Source: Candidatus Palauibacter australiensis (lineage in GTDB: Bacteria > Gemmatimonadota > Gemmatimonadetes > Palauibacterales > Palauibacteraceae). Taken from it: 42,010 bases of DNA. Below, piece by piece: positions 1-7,583 of this stretch (the stretch's first letter is position 1; each line of letters starts with the position of its first letter). The stretch lies in assembly GCA_026705295.1 (NCBI GenBank), contig JAPPBA010000023.1:1-42010 (forward strand), in the 5' to 3' direction. The notes under the pieces are model-generated. The model was not told the origin of the DNA. It saw only the letters and a program-made list of their open reading frames with translations, and made no database searches. The position numbers and the translations under genes are program-made.

Positions 1-64
1 AGGGACTCGAACCCCCAACCGCCGGTTTTGGAGACCGGTGCTCTACCAATTGAGCTACGCCCCT
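1..64 (-). tRNA. tRNA-Trp (CCA), 3' end cut off by window edge
   Basis: Read on the minus strand, the 5' acceptor strand AGGGGCG is followed by a D-arm (TAGCTCAATTGGTAGAGCA), an anticodon stem CCGGT/ACCGG with loop CTCCAAA (anticodon CCA) and a T-arm with GGTTCGA. The 3' acceptor strand and discriminator lie left of base 1. In many bacteria tRNA-Trp sits just upstream of secE-nusG and the rplK ribosomal operon, so those genes may lie left of the window. That is inference only. Confidence 0.93.
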
Positions 65-94
65 CTGCCGCTTCCCGCGAACCGGCCGTCGGCG

Positions 95-199
95 GCCCGT
101 GGCAAATGGCTGGGGGCGGAGTCGAACCGCCGACACCGGCGTTTTCAGCGCCGTGCTCTACCGCCTGAGCTACCCAGCCCTTTGGCAGCCCGTGGCAAA
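95..199. repeat. 12-bp direct repeat in the tRNA spacers
   Basis: The 12-mer GCCCGTGGCAAA occurs at 95-106 and again at 188-199, in the spacers on either side of tRNA-Phe. The first copy directly abuts the 3' end of tRNA-Phe. The flanking bases are also similar. It is either the remnant of a tRNA-plus-spacer duplication or a shared processing sequence. Confidence 0.6.
107..179 (-). tRNA. tRNA-Phe (GAA)
   Basis: On the minus strand the acceptor strands GGCTGGG and CCCAGCC pair over 7 bp. The D-arm is TAGCTCAGGCGGTAGAGCA, the anticodon stem is CGGCG/CGCCG with loop CTGAAAA (anticodon GAA), and the T-loop is GGTTCGA. The discriminator is A and no CCA is encoded. The length of 73 nt is standard. 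Confidence 0.95.
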
Positions 200-211
200 G
201 GCCCGGCTGCA

Positions 212-284
212 CTCCGGGGGTGGGATTCGAACCCACGACCTAGTGGTTAACAGCCACCCGCTCTGGCCACTGAGCTACCCCGGA
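212..284 (-). tRNA. tRNA-Asn (GTT)
   Basis: On the minus strand the acceptor strands TCCGGGG and CCCCGGA pair over 7 bp with a G discriminator. The anticodon loop CTGTTAA gives anticodon GTT. The T-arm is GTGGGTTCGAATCCCAC. The length is 73 nt and CCA is not encoded. Confidence 0.95.
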
Positions 285-291
285 TCGTACC

Positions 292-315
292 CCGATCCCG
301 CAAAAAAGGGATCGG
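292..315. other. Hairpin between tRNA-fMet and tRNA-Asn
   Basis: A perfect 8-bp inverted repeat, CCGATCCC and GGGATCGG, encloses an 8-nt A-rich loop (six Ts when read on the minus strand). It sits 7 nt upstream of tRNA-Asn in the direction of transcription. It could be part of a termination or processing structure, and no function is assigned. Confidence 0.45.
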
Positions 316-320
316 AGAGC

Positions 321-351
321 AAAACGCCTCGCCCCGCAGCTTTGCGAGGCG
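321..351 (-). terminator. Rho-independent-like terminator after tRNA-fMet
   Basis: On the minus strand an 8-bp stem (CGCCTCGC at 344-351, GCGAGGCG at 325-332) is followed directly by four Ts (321-324). It begins 10 nt after the tRNA-fMet 3' end. The GC-rich stem with a T tract is the classic intrinsic terminator layout, although the T tract is short. It suggests that tRNA-fMet is not always co-transcribed with the three tRNAs beyond it. Confidence 0.5.
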
Positions 352-361
352 AGGCGAGAGA

Positions 362-435
<74 letters not shown>

Positions 436-471
436 GCGCGACCCGCAGGATACAAACGCATCGGAAAAGTG

Positions 472-2250
472 TCAACCTGCCGTGGCCGATCCGCCGCCCC
501 ACCCGCGCGGGTCCGGTCCGCCCGACAGTCGCCCCGTATCCGGGTCGATTCCGACCGCGTGGAGTTGCGCGACGAAGGCGTCGTTCGCGACCTCCAGACC
601 GCGTCCCTCCAGCTCCTCTTTCAAGTGATGGTACAGCTGCGGCTCCAGCTCGAGCAGGTGGTCCTCCCAGTGCCAGCGCGGGACGGAGACGGCTTCGAGC
701 GCCGACATGCGGAAGTCGACCGTGTTGCTGATCGTGTGCTGGACGGCGCCCAGGATCCGCGTGCCACCGGCCGCGCCCGTCACCAGGATGGGCTGACCAT
801 CCCGGAGCACGATGGCGGGCGAGATCCCCGTGATGCGCGCCTTTCCGGGTGCGATGCTGTTGGGCCGTCCGGCCACCGGGTTGAACTGGAACATGCAGTT
901 GTTCCACGTGAAGCCGAGGCCTTCGGTCACGACCCCCGAGGCGGATCCCAGCGTGTGCGTGAGCGCGACGCAGTTCCCGGCCCGGTCCGCGGTCGAGAGG
1001 TGCGTCGTGTCGGGCCCCTCCGGCGGCTCCTCCACGACATCGGGCGGGAGTTCGCGCCGGTCGATGAAGTCCCTCAGTTCGGCGGCGCGGTCTTTCGACA
1101 CGAGGATGTCCGTCGGGTCGTCGATGAACTTCGGGTCGCCGTGGTACCGGCGCCGGTCGATGAAGGAGAGGATCTGGGCGCGGCCCAGGAGTTCGACGTG
1201 CTCCGCCTTCCCGTGTTCGAGACCCGGCACGTCGTATCCCTCGAGGAGGTTCAGGATCTCGATGACCTGGGCGCCGCTGCCCGGCAGGGCGTTCGAGAAC
1301 ACGTCGTGTCCGCGGTACGTGCCATGGACGGGATCGTAGACATCGGGCGTGTACGCCTCGAGGTCGGCCATCGTGAGGAGGCCCCCGTTGCGCTCGAAGT
1401 CCGCCGCGATGCGCTCGGCGATCTCGCCACGGTAGACCACGTCGGCACCGCCCTCGGCGATGAGTTCGAGCGTGCGGCCGTAGTCCCGCTGCACGAGCCG
1501 TTCCCCGGCCCGCCACGGCACGCCGCCGTTGAGGAAGATGCGCGCGGAGGCATCGGTGGTCCGAACCTTGGTGAAGAACGGAACGACGCCCGAAGACGAT
1601 TCCGTCCGCGTCGTGAAGCCGCGCGCCAGGGCGCCGGGGATCTCGAACCCGTCGTACGCGAGCCGGATCGCCGGCTCGACCAGTTCCGCCCACGGTCGGG
1701 TCCCGAAGCGGCTCCACGCCTCCCACAAGCCGGCGATCGTGCCCGGGGTGACGACCGACTTGTAGCCGATCTGGTTGATGTCGCCGCGCACCTTCCAGCG
1801 GTCCGCGTGTCCGTAGATCCGCCCCTCGAGCGCGCTGCGGTAGATGTCAGGCGTGGCCCGACGCCCCGCGCGCCCGTGGAAGTCGATGGACGTGGCGCGC
1901 CGCGTGCTCGCCTCGTACACGACCATGCAGCCGAAGCCGCCCACGCCCGCCGAGAACGGCGTCGTGATGAACTGCGCGAACGCCGTCGCAACGGCCGCGT
2001 CGATCGCGTTGCCGCCGCGCCTCAGGGCTCCGACCCCGGCCTCGACGGCGATCGGCCCGCGCGCGACGACGATCCCGCCACCGGCGTCCCGCGCCCCGTC
2101 CGATGCGCTCGCGGTCCTCTCCTCACCACCCGGACTACACGCACCGAGCGAACCTGCCGCGACCGCGCCCACGCCAGCCGCCGCCGTCGCGATGAAGGCC
2201 CTTCGTGACTGCCCGTCTGCAGGCCGGACATCGTTTCGGTCGGTCTTCAC
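472..2250 (-). CDS. ggt: Gamma-glutamyltransferase, Tat lipoprotein
   Basis: This is a 592-residue gamma-glutamyl hydrolase/transferase, which cleaves or transfers the glutamyl group of glutathione and related peptides outside the cytoplasm. The N-terminus has a twin-arginine motif (SRRAFIATAAAG) and then a lipobox-like LGAC, so a Tat-exported lipoprotein is likely. The family precursor is cut autocatalytically at a Thr. Here that motif is DTTHLSTAD with the likely nucleophile at T415, dividing the protein into large and small chains of normal size. The glycine-rich stretch GAAGGTRI follows in the small chain. The gene is transcribed away from the adenosyltransferase, with a 134-bp divergent gap between them. 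The family call is firm, but the physiological substrate is not visible. Confidence 0.93.
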   Translation of the reverse strand: MKTDRNDVRPADGQSRRAFIATAAAGVGAVAAGSLGACSPGGEERTASASDGARDAGGGIVVARGPIAVEAGVGALRRGGNAIDAAVATAFAQFITTPFSAGVGGFGCMVVYEASTRRATSIDFHGRAGRRATPDIYRSALEGRIYGHADRWKVRGDINQIGYKSVVTPGTIAGLWEAWSRFGTRPWAELVEPAIRLAYDGFEIPGALARGFTTRTESSSGVVPFFTKVRTTDASARIFLNGGVPWRAGERLVQRDYGRTLELIAEGGADVVYRGEIAERIAADFERNGGLLTMADLEAYTPDVYDPVHGTYRGHDVFSNALPGSGAQVIEILNLLEGYDVPGLEHGKAEHVELLGRAQILSFIDRRRYHGDPKFIDDPTDILVSKDRAAELRDFIDRRELPPDVVEEPPEGPDTTHLSTADRAGNCVALTHTLGSASGVVTEGLGFTWNNCMFQFNPVAGRPNSIAPGKARITGISPAIVLRDGQPILVTGAAGGTRILGAVQHTISNTVDFRMSALEAVSVPRWHWEDHLLELEPQLYHHLKEELEGRGLEVANDAFVAQLHAVGIDPDTGRLSGGPDPRGWGGGSATAG

Positions 2251-2384
2251 GTCACGGCTCCTTGTTGGCGGCGCCCCGTGGCGGCGCCAGGTGGCGGCGT
2301 TTCGCCGCGGGCTGTTAAGGTTCGCCCATCAGCGTGGCGCAGGACGCGCGGCACGCGGCCAAACCCGATGATGGCCGATCCCGA

Positions 2385-2975
2385 TTGAAGATATACACGA
2401 AAGGTGGGGACGGAGGGGAGACCGGTCTCCTCGGCGGCGCACGCGTCCCCAAGGACGACGCGCGGGTCGCGGCATACGGCACGGTCGACGAACTCAACGC
2501 CGCGGTCGGGGTGGCGCTCGCCCTCGACCCGCAGGGCGCGACGCTCGGCGAATCCGGGCCGGCGCTCAGGGCCGTTCAGGAGGACCTGTTCACGATCGGG
2601 GCCCGCCTCGCCGCCGCCAACCCCGACCGGTTGCTGCGGAAGGGCACGATTTCCGCGCTCGCCGCCGACCGGATCGACGCGCTCGAGGCCTGGATCGACG
2701 CGCTGGACGCCGAGCTTCCCGCGCTCGACGCCTTCGTTCTGCCCGGCGGGTCGCCCCTCGCCGCCCAGTTGCACATCGCGCGCACCGTCTGTCGGCGGGC
2801 GGAGCGGGGCGTCACCGCTCTCCTCGATGAGCACCCGGACCTCGCCGAAGTCGTCGTCCCCTACATCAACCGTCTCTCCGACCTGCTGTTCACCCTCGCC
2901 CGGGCCGCGAACCGGCGCGCCGGTCGCGAGGACGCCATGTGGCTGCCGCAGCGGCAGCGGGATGAAGCGGGATGA
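2385..2975 (+). CDS. Cob(I)yrinic acid a,c-diamide adenosyltransferase, PduO type
   Basis: The enzyme transfers the adenosyl group of ATP to cob(I)alamin to make coenzyme B12. The product starts KIYTKGGDGGETGLLGG, the ATP-binding N-terminal motif of PduO/MMAB enzymes, followed by the family's YGTVDELNAAVG. Near the C-terminus it has CRRAER and INRLSDLLFTLAR. I chose the TTG at 2385 because it gives MKIYTK, the usual family start, and a length of 196 residues. A GTG at 2334 would add 17 residues. Neither start has a clear ribosome site. No cobalamin riboswitch box was seen upstream. The stop overlaps the next gene as ATGA. Confidence 0.9.
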   Translation: MKIYTKGGDGGETGLLGGARVPKDDARVAAYGTVDELNAAVGVALALDPQGATLGESGPALRAVQEDLFTIGARLAAANPDRLLRKGTISALAADRIDALEAWIDALDAELPALDAFVLPGGSPLAAQLHIARTVCRRAERGVTALLDEHPDLAEVVVPYINRLSDLLFTLARAANRRAGREDAMWLPQRQRDEAG

Positions 2976-3880
2976 CGGCTGGCGCAGAAGACGCGATGGA
3001 GACCGTGACGCGCACCCCGTTTCGACTCACGCCGCCGGGCGCGGAACTCCGCGGCGACTACTGGTCGACCGCTGCTCCCGCCAACGACGCCTCTCCCGCG
3101 GAAGACGTTTCCCCCTCGAGCGACGCGGCGATCGTCGTCTGCCACGGCTTCAAGGGGTTCAAGGACTGGGGGTTCTTCCCCCATCTCTGCGCACGACTCG
3201 CGGAGCGGACCGGGATCCCCGTCGTCTCCTTCAACTTCGACGGCTCCGGCGTGCGCGACTCGGACTTCGATGACCTGGAGGCCTTCAGCCACAACACCTT
3301 CTCCCGCGAACTGTGGGACCTGGAGGTCATCCTCGATGGGCTCGCGGCCGGCCGCCTTGGAGACATCGAGGTCGCCCACGCCACGCGCTTCGGCCTGCTC
3401 GGACACAGCCGGGGCGGCGCCACCTGCATCCTGAAGGCGGGTCTGCGGTCCCAGGTCCGGGCCCTCGTCACGTGGGCCTCGATCTCCTCGGTCACGCGCT
3501 ACGAGAGCTTCGCCGACCGATGGGACGCCGGGGAAACCGTGATCATCCCCAACGCGCGCACGAAGCAGGACATGCCGCTCGAGCGGAACGTGCTCGACGA
3601 CATGCGCGCGAACCGGGAGCGCCTCGACGTGCTCGCCAGCGCCGCGAGCCTGCGGATTCCGGTCACCGTGGTACACGGGGCGGCCGACGAGTCCGTGCCC
3701 TTCAGCGACGCCTGGCGGATCGCCGACGCGGTGGGAGACCTTGCGCGGCTCGTCGGGGTAGAAGGGGGTACGCATACGTTCCAGGCCGGACACCCGTTCG
3801 CGGGCACGACGCCGGAGCTTGAAGAGGCGATCGACGCCTCGGTCGAACTGTTCACGCGCGCACTGAAACGAGACGAATGA
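2972..3880 (+). CDS. Alpha/beta hydrolase (dienelactone hydrolase/S9-like)
   Basis: A 302-residue cytoplasmic serine hydrolase. The oxyanion segment is CHGFKGFKDWGFF, the nucleophile elbow is GHSRGG with Ser near residue 147, the acid is in HGAADESVPF near 239, and the catalytic His is in GGTHTF near 268. All triad positions are in order with normal spacing. The family includes esterases and small peptidases, and the substrate cannot be read from the sequence. The gene overlaps both neighbours by four bases (ATGA at each end), so it is translationally coupled to the adenosyltransferase and to the following lipoprotein. Confidence 0.87.
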   Translation: MTAGAEDAMETVTRTPFRLTPPGAELRGDYWSTAAPANDASPAEDVSPSSDAAIVVCHGFKGFKDWGFFPHLCARLAERTGIPVVSFNFDGSGVRDSDFDDLEAFSHNTFSRELWDLEVILDGLAAGRLGDIEVAHATRFGLLGHSRGGATCILKAGLRSQVRALVTWASISSVTRYESFADRWDAGETVIIPNARTKQDMPLERNVLDDMRANRERLDVLASAASLRIPVTVVHGAADESVPFSDAWRIADAVGDLARLVGVEGGTHTFQAGHPFAGTTPELEEAIDASVELFTRALKRDE

Positions 3881-4401
3881 CTCAAAGTCTGTGGATCGAG
3901 GGGCGAAGATCGAGACTCGCGGCGGCGACGGCGGCCGTCCTGGCCGCCGGACTCGTGGCCGGGGGCTGCCGCTTCGAGCGGCTGGACAGTAACGGCGCTC
4001 CGGTGGCGGACGAGGGGCCCGACCTCGCCGAGCAGGTCGCCTCCCTGCTCGACCGGCAGGCGGCAGCCTGGAACGCAGGCGATCTCGAGGATTTCATGAG
4101 CGCCTACTCCCCATCTCCGACGACGACCTACATCGGATCGACGGGGCTCATCGAGGGCTTCGACGGGATCCGGGAGCGATACGCCCCGGGGTTCGCGCAG
4201 GGCGCGGCGCGCGACAGCCTCCGCTTCGAGGGCCTGCGGGTCCGGGAAGTGGATGAGCGGGTCGGCGTCGCGACGGCGCGCTACGTCCTCGAACGCGAGG
4301 GGACGGTCACGTCGACGGGGCCGTTCACACTCGTCCTGCTGAACGTGGAAGGGGCCTGGCTCATCGTCCACGACCAGTCGGCCGAAGACGGCGGAGGCTG
4401 A
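3877..4401 (+). CDS. NTF2/SnoaL-like lipoprotein (DUF4440 type)
   Basis: A 174-residue small exported protein. An N-terminal hydrophobic stretch ends in VAGGC, a plausible lipobox, and is followed by an acidic linker. The remaining ~125 residues read as an NTF2-like cone fold: a first helix with QAAAWNAGDLEDFMSAY, the GLIEGFDGIRERY segment and C-terminal strands ending LLNVEGAWLIVHDQ. Such domains bind small ligands or act as simple catalytic cups, and none is implied here. The start overlaps the hydrolase stop, and the oxidoreductase begins 6 bp after its end. Confidence 0.8.
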   Translation: MTQSLWIEGRRSRLAAATAAVLAAGLVAGGCRFERLDSNGAPVADEGPDLAEQVASLLDRQAAAWNAGDLEDFMSAYSPSPTTTYIGSTGLIEGFDGIRERYAPGFAQGAARDSLRFEGLRVREVDERVGVATARYVLEREGTVTSTGPFTLVLLNVEGAWLIVHDQSAEDGGG

Positions 4402-4407
4402 CGCCGG

Positions 4408-5643
4408 ATGCGAACCTTCGACTACGTCATCGTGGGGGGCGGCCTCGCGGCGGTCTCGGCCGTGGACGGGATCCGCGACATCGACCGCAAGGGCTCGATC
4501 GCCATGTTCGCGGAGGAGCCGGACCCTCCCTATCACCGGCCTCCCCTGTCCAAGGAGTTCCTGCAGGCGGAAGGGGCGCCGCGTGATCTGCTGCACGTGA
4601 AGCCCGCACGCTGGTTCGAGGAGCGGGCGGACGGACTCACGCTGTTCACGGACGCGCCGGTGAAGCGTCTGCACGCTCGCGCCATGACTGTCCATACGGC
4701 CGAGGGTGACGCGATTCGAGGCGGCCGCATTCTGATCGCCACGGGAGGGCGGGCGAAGCGGCTCGAGGTTCCGGGAAGCCACCTTGCGGGTGTGGCAACC
4801 CTCCGCACCGCGTCCGACTCCGAGCAACTGCGCGAGATGGCCCGCGGCGCCTCGCGCGTCGTGCTCGTCGGCGCCGGCTTCATCGGGATGGAACTGGCCT
4901 CATCGCTGTCGAAGTTCGACGTCGATGCAATCGTCGTCGAGGTGGAGCCGCGGGTCTGGACTCGGGTCTTCCCCGAGGCGATCGCGGGGTTCCTCCGCCG
5001 CTACTTCGAGGAGCGGGGCGTGCGCTTCATGATGGGGTCGAGCGTGGCCGCCTTCGAAGGTGAGGGACGCCTTGCGCGGGTCGTGCTCGACAGCGGCGAG
5101 GAAATCCCCGCCGACCTTGCGATCGTGGGCGTGGGGATGTCGCCGAACGATGAACTCGGTGCCGAGGCCGGCCTCGCGGTCCAGGACGGGATCGTCGTGG
5201 ACGGGTTCGCGGAGACGACGGCCGCCCACATCTACGCGGCGGGCGACGTGGCCCGCTTCCCGGACCCCCTGGTGGGCGGACTCTCGCGCCTCGAACACTG
5301 GGACCACGCCCGCGCCCACGGGCGCCACGCGGGCCGCAACATGGCCGGCGCCAGGGAGGCCTTCGACCACCTTTCCTATTTCTTCACGCACGTGTTCGAT
5401 CTCAGTATCAACGTGTTCGGAGAGACGGCCGAAGTGGACCGCACGATCGTCTCCGGCGAACTCGGCTCCGGCCGCTCGATCGTGTACTGCGTGACGGACA
5501 ACCGGCTCACCGGCACCATCCTCATCAACGCAACCGGCGCGATGGAGGACTGCCGGGCGCTGGTGCGCGCGCGTCCGACGGTGGAGGATCTGTTGAAGGA
5601 ATTCGAGAAGCCGGGCGTGCGGCCGGGCGAGTTGGTCGGTTAG
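4408..5643 (+). CDS. FAD/NAD(P)-dependent oxidoreductase, ferredoxin-reductase/AIF-like
   Basis: This 411-residue flavoprotein has two Rossmann motifs: VIVGGGLAA near residue 10 for FAD and VLVGAGFIGMELA near 155 for NAD(P)H. It also has YHRPPLSK, typical of the BphA4/rubredoxin-reductase group, and the FAD-binding IYAAGDVARF near 275. A reductase C-terminal domain follows. Family members pass electrons from NAD(P)H to a ferredoxin, rubredoxin or quinone. No ferredoxin, rubredoxin or Rieske oxygenase gene is nearby, so the partner is unknown. The stop codon lies in a 17-nt tandem duplication. Confidence 0.88.
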   Translation: MRTFDYVIVGGGLAAVSAVDGIRDIDRKGSIAMFAEEPDPPYHRPPLSKEFLQAEGAPRDLLHVKPARWFEERADGLTLFTDAPVKRLHARAMTVHTAEGDAIRGGRILIATGGRAKRLEVPGSHLAGVATLRTASDSEQLREMARGASRVVLVGAGFIGMELASSLSKFDVDAIVVEVEPRVWTRVFPEAIAGFLRRYFEERGVRFMMGSSVAAFEGEGRLARVVLDSGEEIPADLAIVGVGMSPNDELGAEAGLAVQDGIVVDGFAETTAAHIYAAGDVARFPDPLVGGLSRLEHWDHARAHGRHAGRNMAGAREAFDHLSYFFTHVFDLSINVFGETAEVDRTIVSGELGSGRSIVYCVTDNRLTGTILINATGAMEDCRALVRARPTVEDLLKEFEKPGVRPGELVG

Positions 5644-5660
5644 GCGAGTTGGTCGGATAG
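5627..5660 (+). repeat. 17-nt tandem duplication spanning a stop codon
   Basis: GCGAGTTGGTCGGTTAG (5627-5643) is followed directly by GCGAGTTGGTCGGATAG (5644-5660), with one mismatch. The first copy holds the oxidoreductase stop (TAG 5641). The second places another TAG 17 nt later in a different reading frame. Confidence 0.85.
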
Positions 5661-5688
5661 GGGCTGGGGCGAGGAAAACCGTCGAAAG

Positions 5689-6057
5689 GTGACGAAACAG
5701 ATGGAATCGAAGGATACGAGGGACCCGATGGACGGCATGGGCTCGGCCGACGACGTGACGCCCGAGATCGAGGAGAAGGTGCGAACCGCGCTTCGCGCCG
5801 TGACGGATCCCGAACTCGGCATCAACATCGTGGATCTCGGGCTCGTGTACGATGTCGAGGTCGAGGGGAGCGAGGCGAAGGTCACGATGACGCTGACGAG
5901 CCCCGGCTGCCCCGCGGGCGGTCAGATTCTCGGGGGCGCGAAGGACGCGGCGGAGACGGTGGACGGGGTGGATGAGGCGGTCGTAAGCCTCGTGTGGAAG
6001 CCGTTCTGGACCCCGGAGAGGATCGACCCGGCCGTGCGGGCGATGATGGGCTTCTGA
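5689..6057 (+). CDS. MIP18-family (DUF59) iron-sulfur assembly factor
   Basis: This 122-residue protein matches the MIP18/SufT/PaaD fold, which helps mature Fe-S proteins. The signature DPELGINIVDLGLVYDVEV is present, as is the conserved cysteine segment TSPGCPAGG, whose Cys is the functional residue in relatives. The C-terminal VSLVWKPFWTPERI is also family-like. The start is uncertain: GTG at 5689 or ATG at 5701, both downstream of a weak GAAAGG. No suf or isc genes are in the window. The gene end is the first, degenerate unit of a 17-nt repeat array. Confidence 0.87.
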   Translation: MTKQMESKDTRDPMDGMGSADDVTPEIEEKVRTALRAVTDPELGINIVDLGLVYDVEVEGSEAKVTMTLTSPGCPAGGQILGGAKDAAETVDGVDEAVVSLVWKPFWTPERIDPAVRAMMGF

Positions 6058-6108
6058 CGGTGTCCGGATTCTGATGATGTTCGGGTTCTGATGATGTTCG
6101 GGTTCTGA
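6041..6108 (+). repeat. Four-unit 17-nt tandem repeat carrying TGA stops
   Basis: Units 6041-6057, 6058-6074, 6075-6091 and 6092-6108 all end in TTCTGA. The last two are identical (TGATGTTCGGGTTCTGA) and the first two are diverged. TGA falls at 6055, 6072, 6089 and 6106, exactly 17 nt apart, so all three reading frames are closed. The first TGA is the stop of the MIP18-family gene. Confidence 0.85.
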
Positions 6109-6110
6109 CC

Positions 6111-6635
6111 GTGCTTCTGCGGCTGTTCCTGCTGTTCACGATCGTTCCGGTCGTCGAACTCGCGCTCCTCATTCAAGTCGGAGGTCTGCTCGGACTCGGC
6201 CCCACGCTTCTCCTCGTCATGGGGACGGGGTTCGCCGGCGCCTGGCTTGCGCGGCGCGAAGGTCTGCGGGGCTGGCTGGCCGTCCGCGACGAACTCCAGG
6301 GCGGCCAGCTTCCGGGCGAATCGCTCGTCCATGCGCTCCTGATCCTCGTCGCGGGCATCGTGCTTATCACTCCAGGTGTTATCACGGACATCGCCGGGAT
6401 CCTGCTGCTCGTCCCGCCGGTGAGGCGGAGCCTCATCGCCCGGGTCCGGGACCGGCTGAGCGCCCAGATCGAGCGTGGCACGATCCAGGTGATGAGCGGA
6501 TCCGGCGGCGGGTTCAGCGGCCTGTACGGCAACTTCGGCACGCGCCCCGGGACCGGCGGATCGGGTCGCGGCGGGAGGCCGCGGTCTTCGCGGCGGGAGA
6601 TCATCATCGAGGAGGGCGAGCCGGACGGCGACTGA
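6111..6635 (+). CDS. fxsA: FxsA family membrane protein
   Basis: A 174-residue inner-membrane protein of the FxsA family. In Escherichia coli the gene's overexpression affects phage T7 exclusion by F plasmids, and the biochemical role is unknown. The N-terminal hairpin (LLFTIVPVVELALLIQVGG) and the second transmembrane pair around LILVAGIVLITPGVITD match the family, including the hallmark ITPGxITD. A glycine- and arginine-rich cytoplasmic tail follows. The start is GTG at 6111, two bases after the stop array, with no clear ribosome site. The protein could be translated by re-initiation after the upstream stops. Confidence 0.88.
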   Translation: MLLRLFLLFTIVPVVELALLIQVGGLLGLGPTLLLVMGTGFAGAWLARREGLRGWLAVRDELQGGQLPGESLVHALLILVAGIVLITPGVITDIAGILLLVPPVRRSLIARVRDRLSAQIERGTIQVMSGSGGGFSGLYGNFGTRPGTGGSGRGGRPRSSRREIIIEEGEPDGD

Positions 6636-6673
6636 CGCCCGGGACGGGACCCAAAGACTCTGGAGGTGCGGCA

Positions 6674-7510
6674 ATGGAGCACGAGGACATCGAACGGGGT
6701 CGGGTGCTGACGCGGCGCGAAGCTCTCGCCGCCCTCGGTGTCGGCGGCGGGGCGCTGGCGGCGGGCCCGTGGATCCTCGGGACGGGCACCGACGTGGCCC
6801 TCGCCGCCCAGGCGAACGGGGTCGCGCGCGCCCTGCCGGCTTGTGTGGCGAAGCCCGAACAGACCGAAGGGCCGTTCTTCGTCGACGCGCGGCTCGAACG
6901 CGCGGACATCCGATCCGATCCGTCGACCGGAACAGTGAGCGAAGGCGTACCGCTGACGCTCCGGTTCAACCTCTCGCGAATCTCCCGGGGCGACTGCTCG
7001 GCGCTGCCGGGCGCGCTGATCGACGTGTGGCAGTGCGACGCCGACGGCGTGTACTCCGGCGTGGAGGACGAGGGAGCCCCCGAATCGGCCAGGGAACGGC
7101 ACTTCCTCCGGGGCTATCAGCAGACGGACGATAGCGGCGTGGCCCGATTCACGACGATCTATCCGGGCTGGTACCGCGGGCGCGCCGTCCACGTGCACTT
7201 CAAGGTGCGCACCGACATCTCCGGGCAGCCGTACGAGTTCACCTCGCAGCTCTACTTCGACGAGGCACTCACGGACAGCGTGCACGCACAGGCGCCGTAC
7301 GCGGCGCGCGGACAGCGCCCCGTGACCAACGCGGACGACGGCATCTTTCGCCGTGACGGCGGCGAGAGCCTGATGGCGCAGGTGAGCGAGACGGACCACG
7401 GATACGCCGCCACCTTCGACCTGGGCCTCGATCTCACCGATGCCGAGACCGGTCAGCCCGACGGCCCTGGTGGCAGACGCGGGAGAGCCGGGCGGCCCGG
7501 GTCGGACTGA
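6674..7510 (+). CDS. Tat-exported intradiol ring-cleavage dioxygenase-like protein
   Basis: A 278-residue relative of protocatechuate 3,4-dioxygenase, whose Fe(III) enzymes open catechol rings between the hydroxyls. The iron ligands all appear present: Y127 (DADGVY), Y167 (YPGWYRGR) and H173/H175 (AVHVHF). The family segment QTEGPFF is near residue 63. The N-terminus carries a twin-arginine signal (TRREALAALGVGGGALAAG), so the protein should fold in the cytoplasm and be exported. A GGAGG lies 7 nt before the ATG. It heads a set of exported oxidative proteins. Many exported relatives have no known substrate, so ring cleavage is likely but not shown. Confidence 0.86.
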   Translation: MEHEDIERGRVLTRREALAALGVGGGALAAGPWILGTGTDVALAAQANGVARALPACVAKPEQTEGPFFVDARLERADIRSDPSTGTVSEGVPLTLRFNLSRISRGDCSALPGALIDVWQCDADGVYSGVEDEGAPESARERHFLRGYQQTDDSGVARFTTIYPGWYRGRAVHVHFKVRTDISGQPYEFTSQLYFDEALTDSVHAQAPYAARGQRPVTNADDGIFRRDGGESLMAQVSETDHGYAATFDLGLDLTDAETGQPDGPGGRRGRAGRPGSD

Positions 7511-7583
7511 TGGTCGATCGCCCTGCGCGCGCGCCCGCCCGCCGGTGCTTGCAAGGCGGGGCGCCGGAATCGACCTTTCGAGC

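Noticed and set aside
2251-2384. Cobalamin riboswitch ahead of the adenosyltransferase
   Set aside because: The gap has GC-rich repeats (GGCGGCGCC) but no B12-box-like sequence, and the space is short for a full riboswitch.
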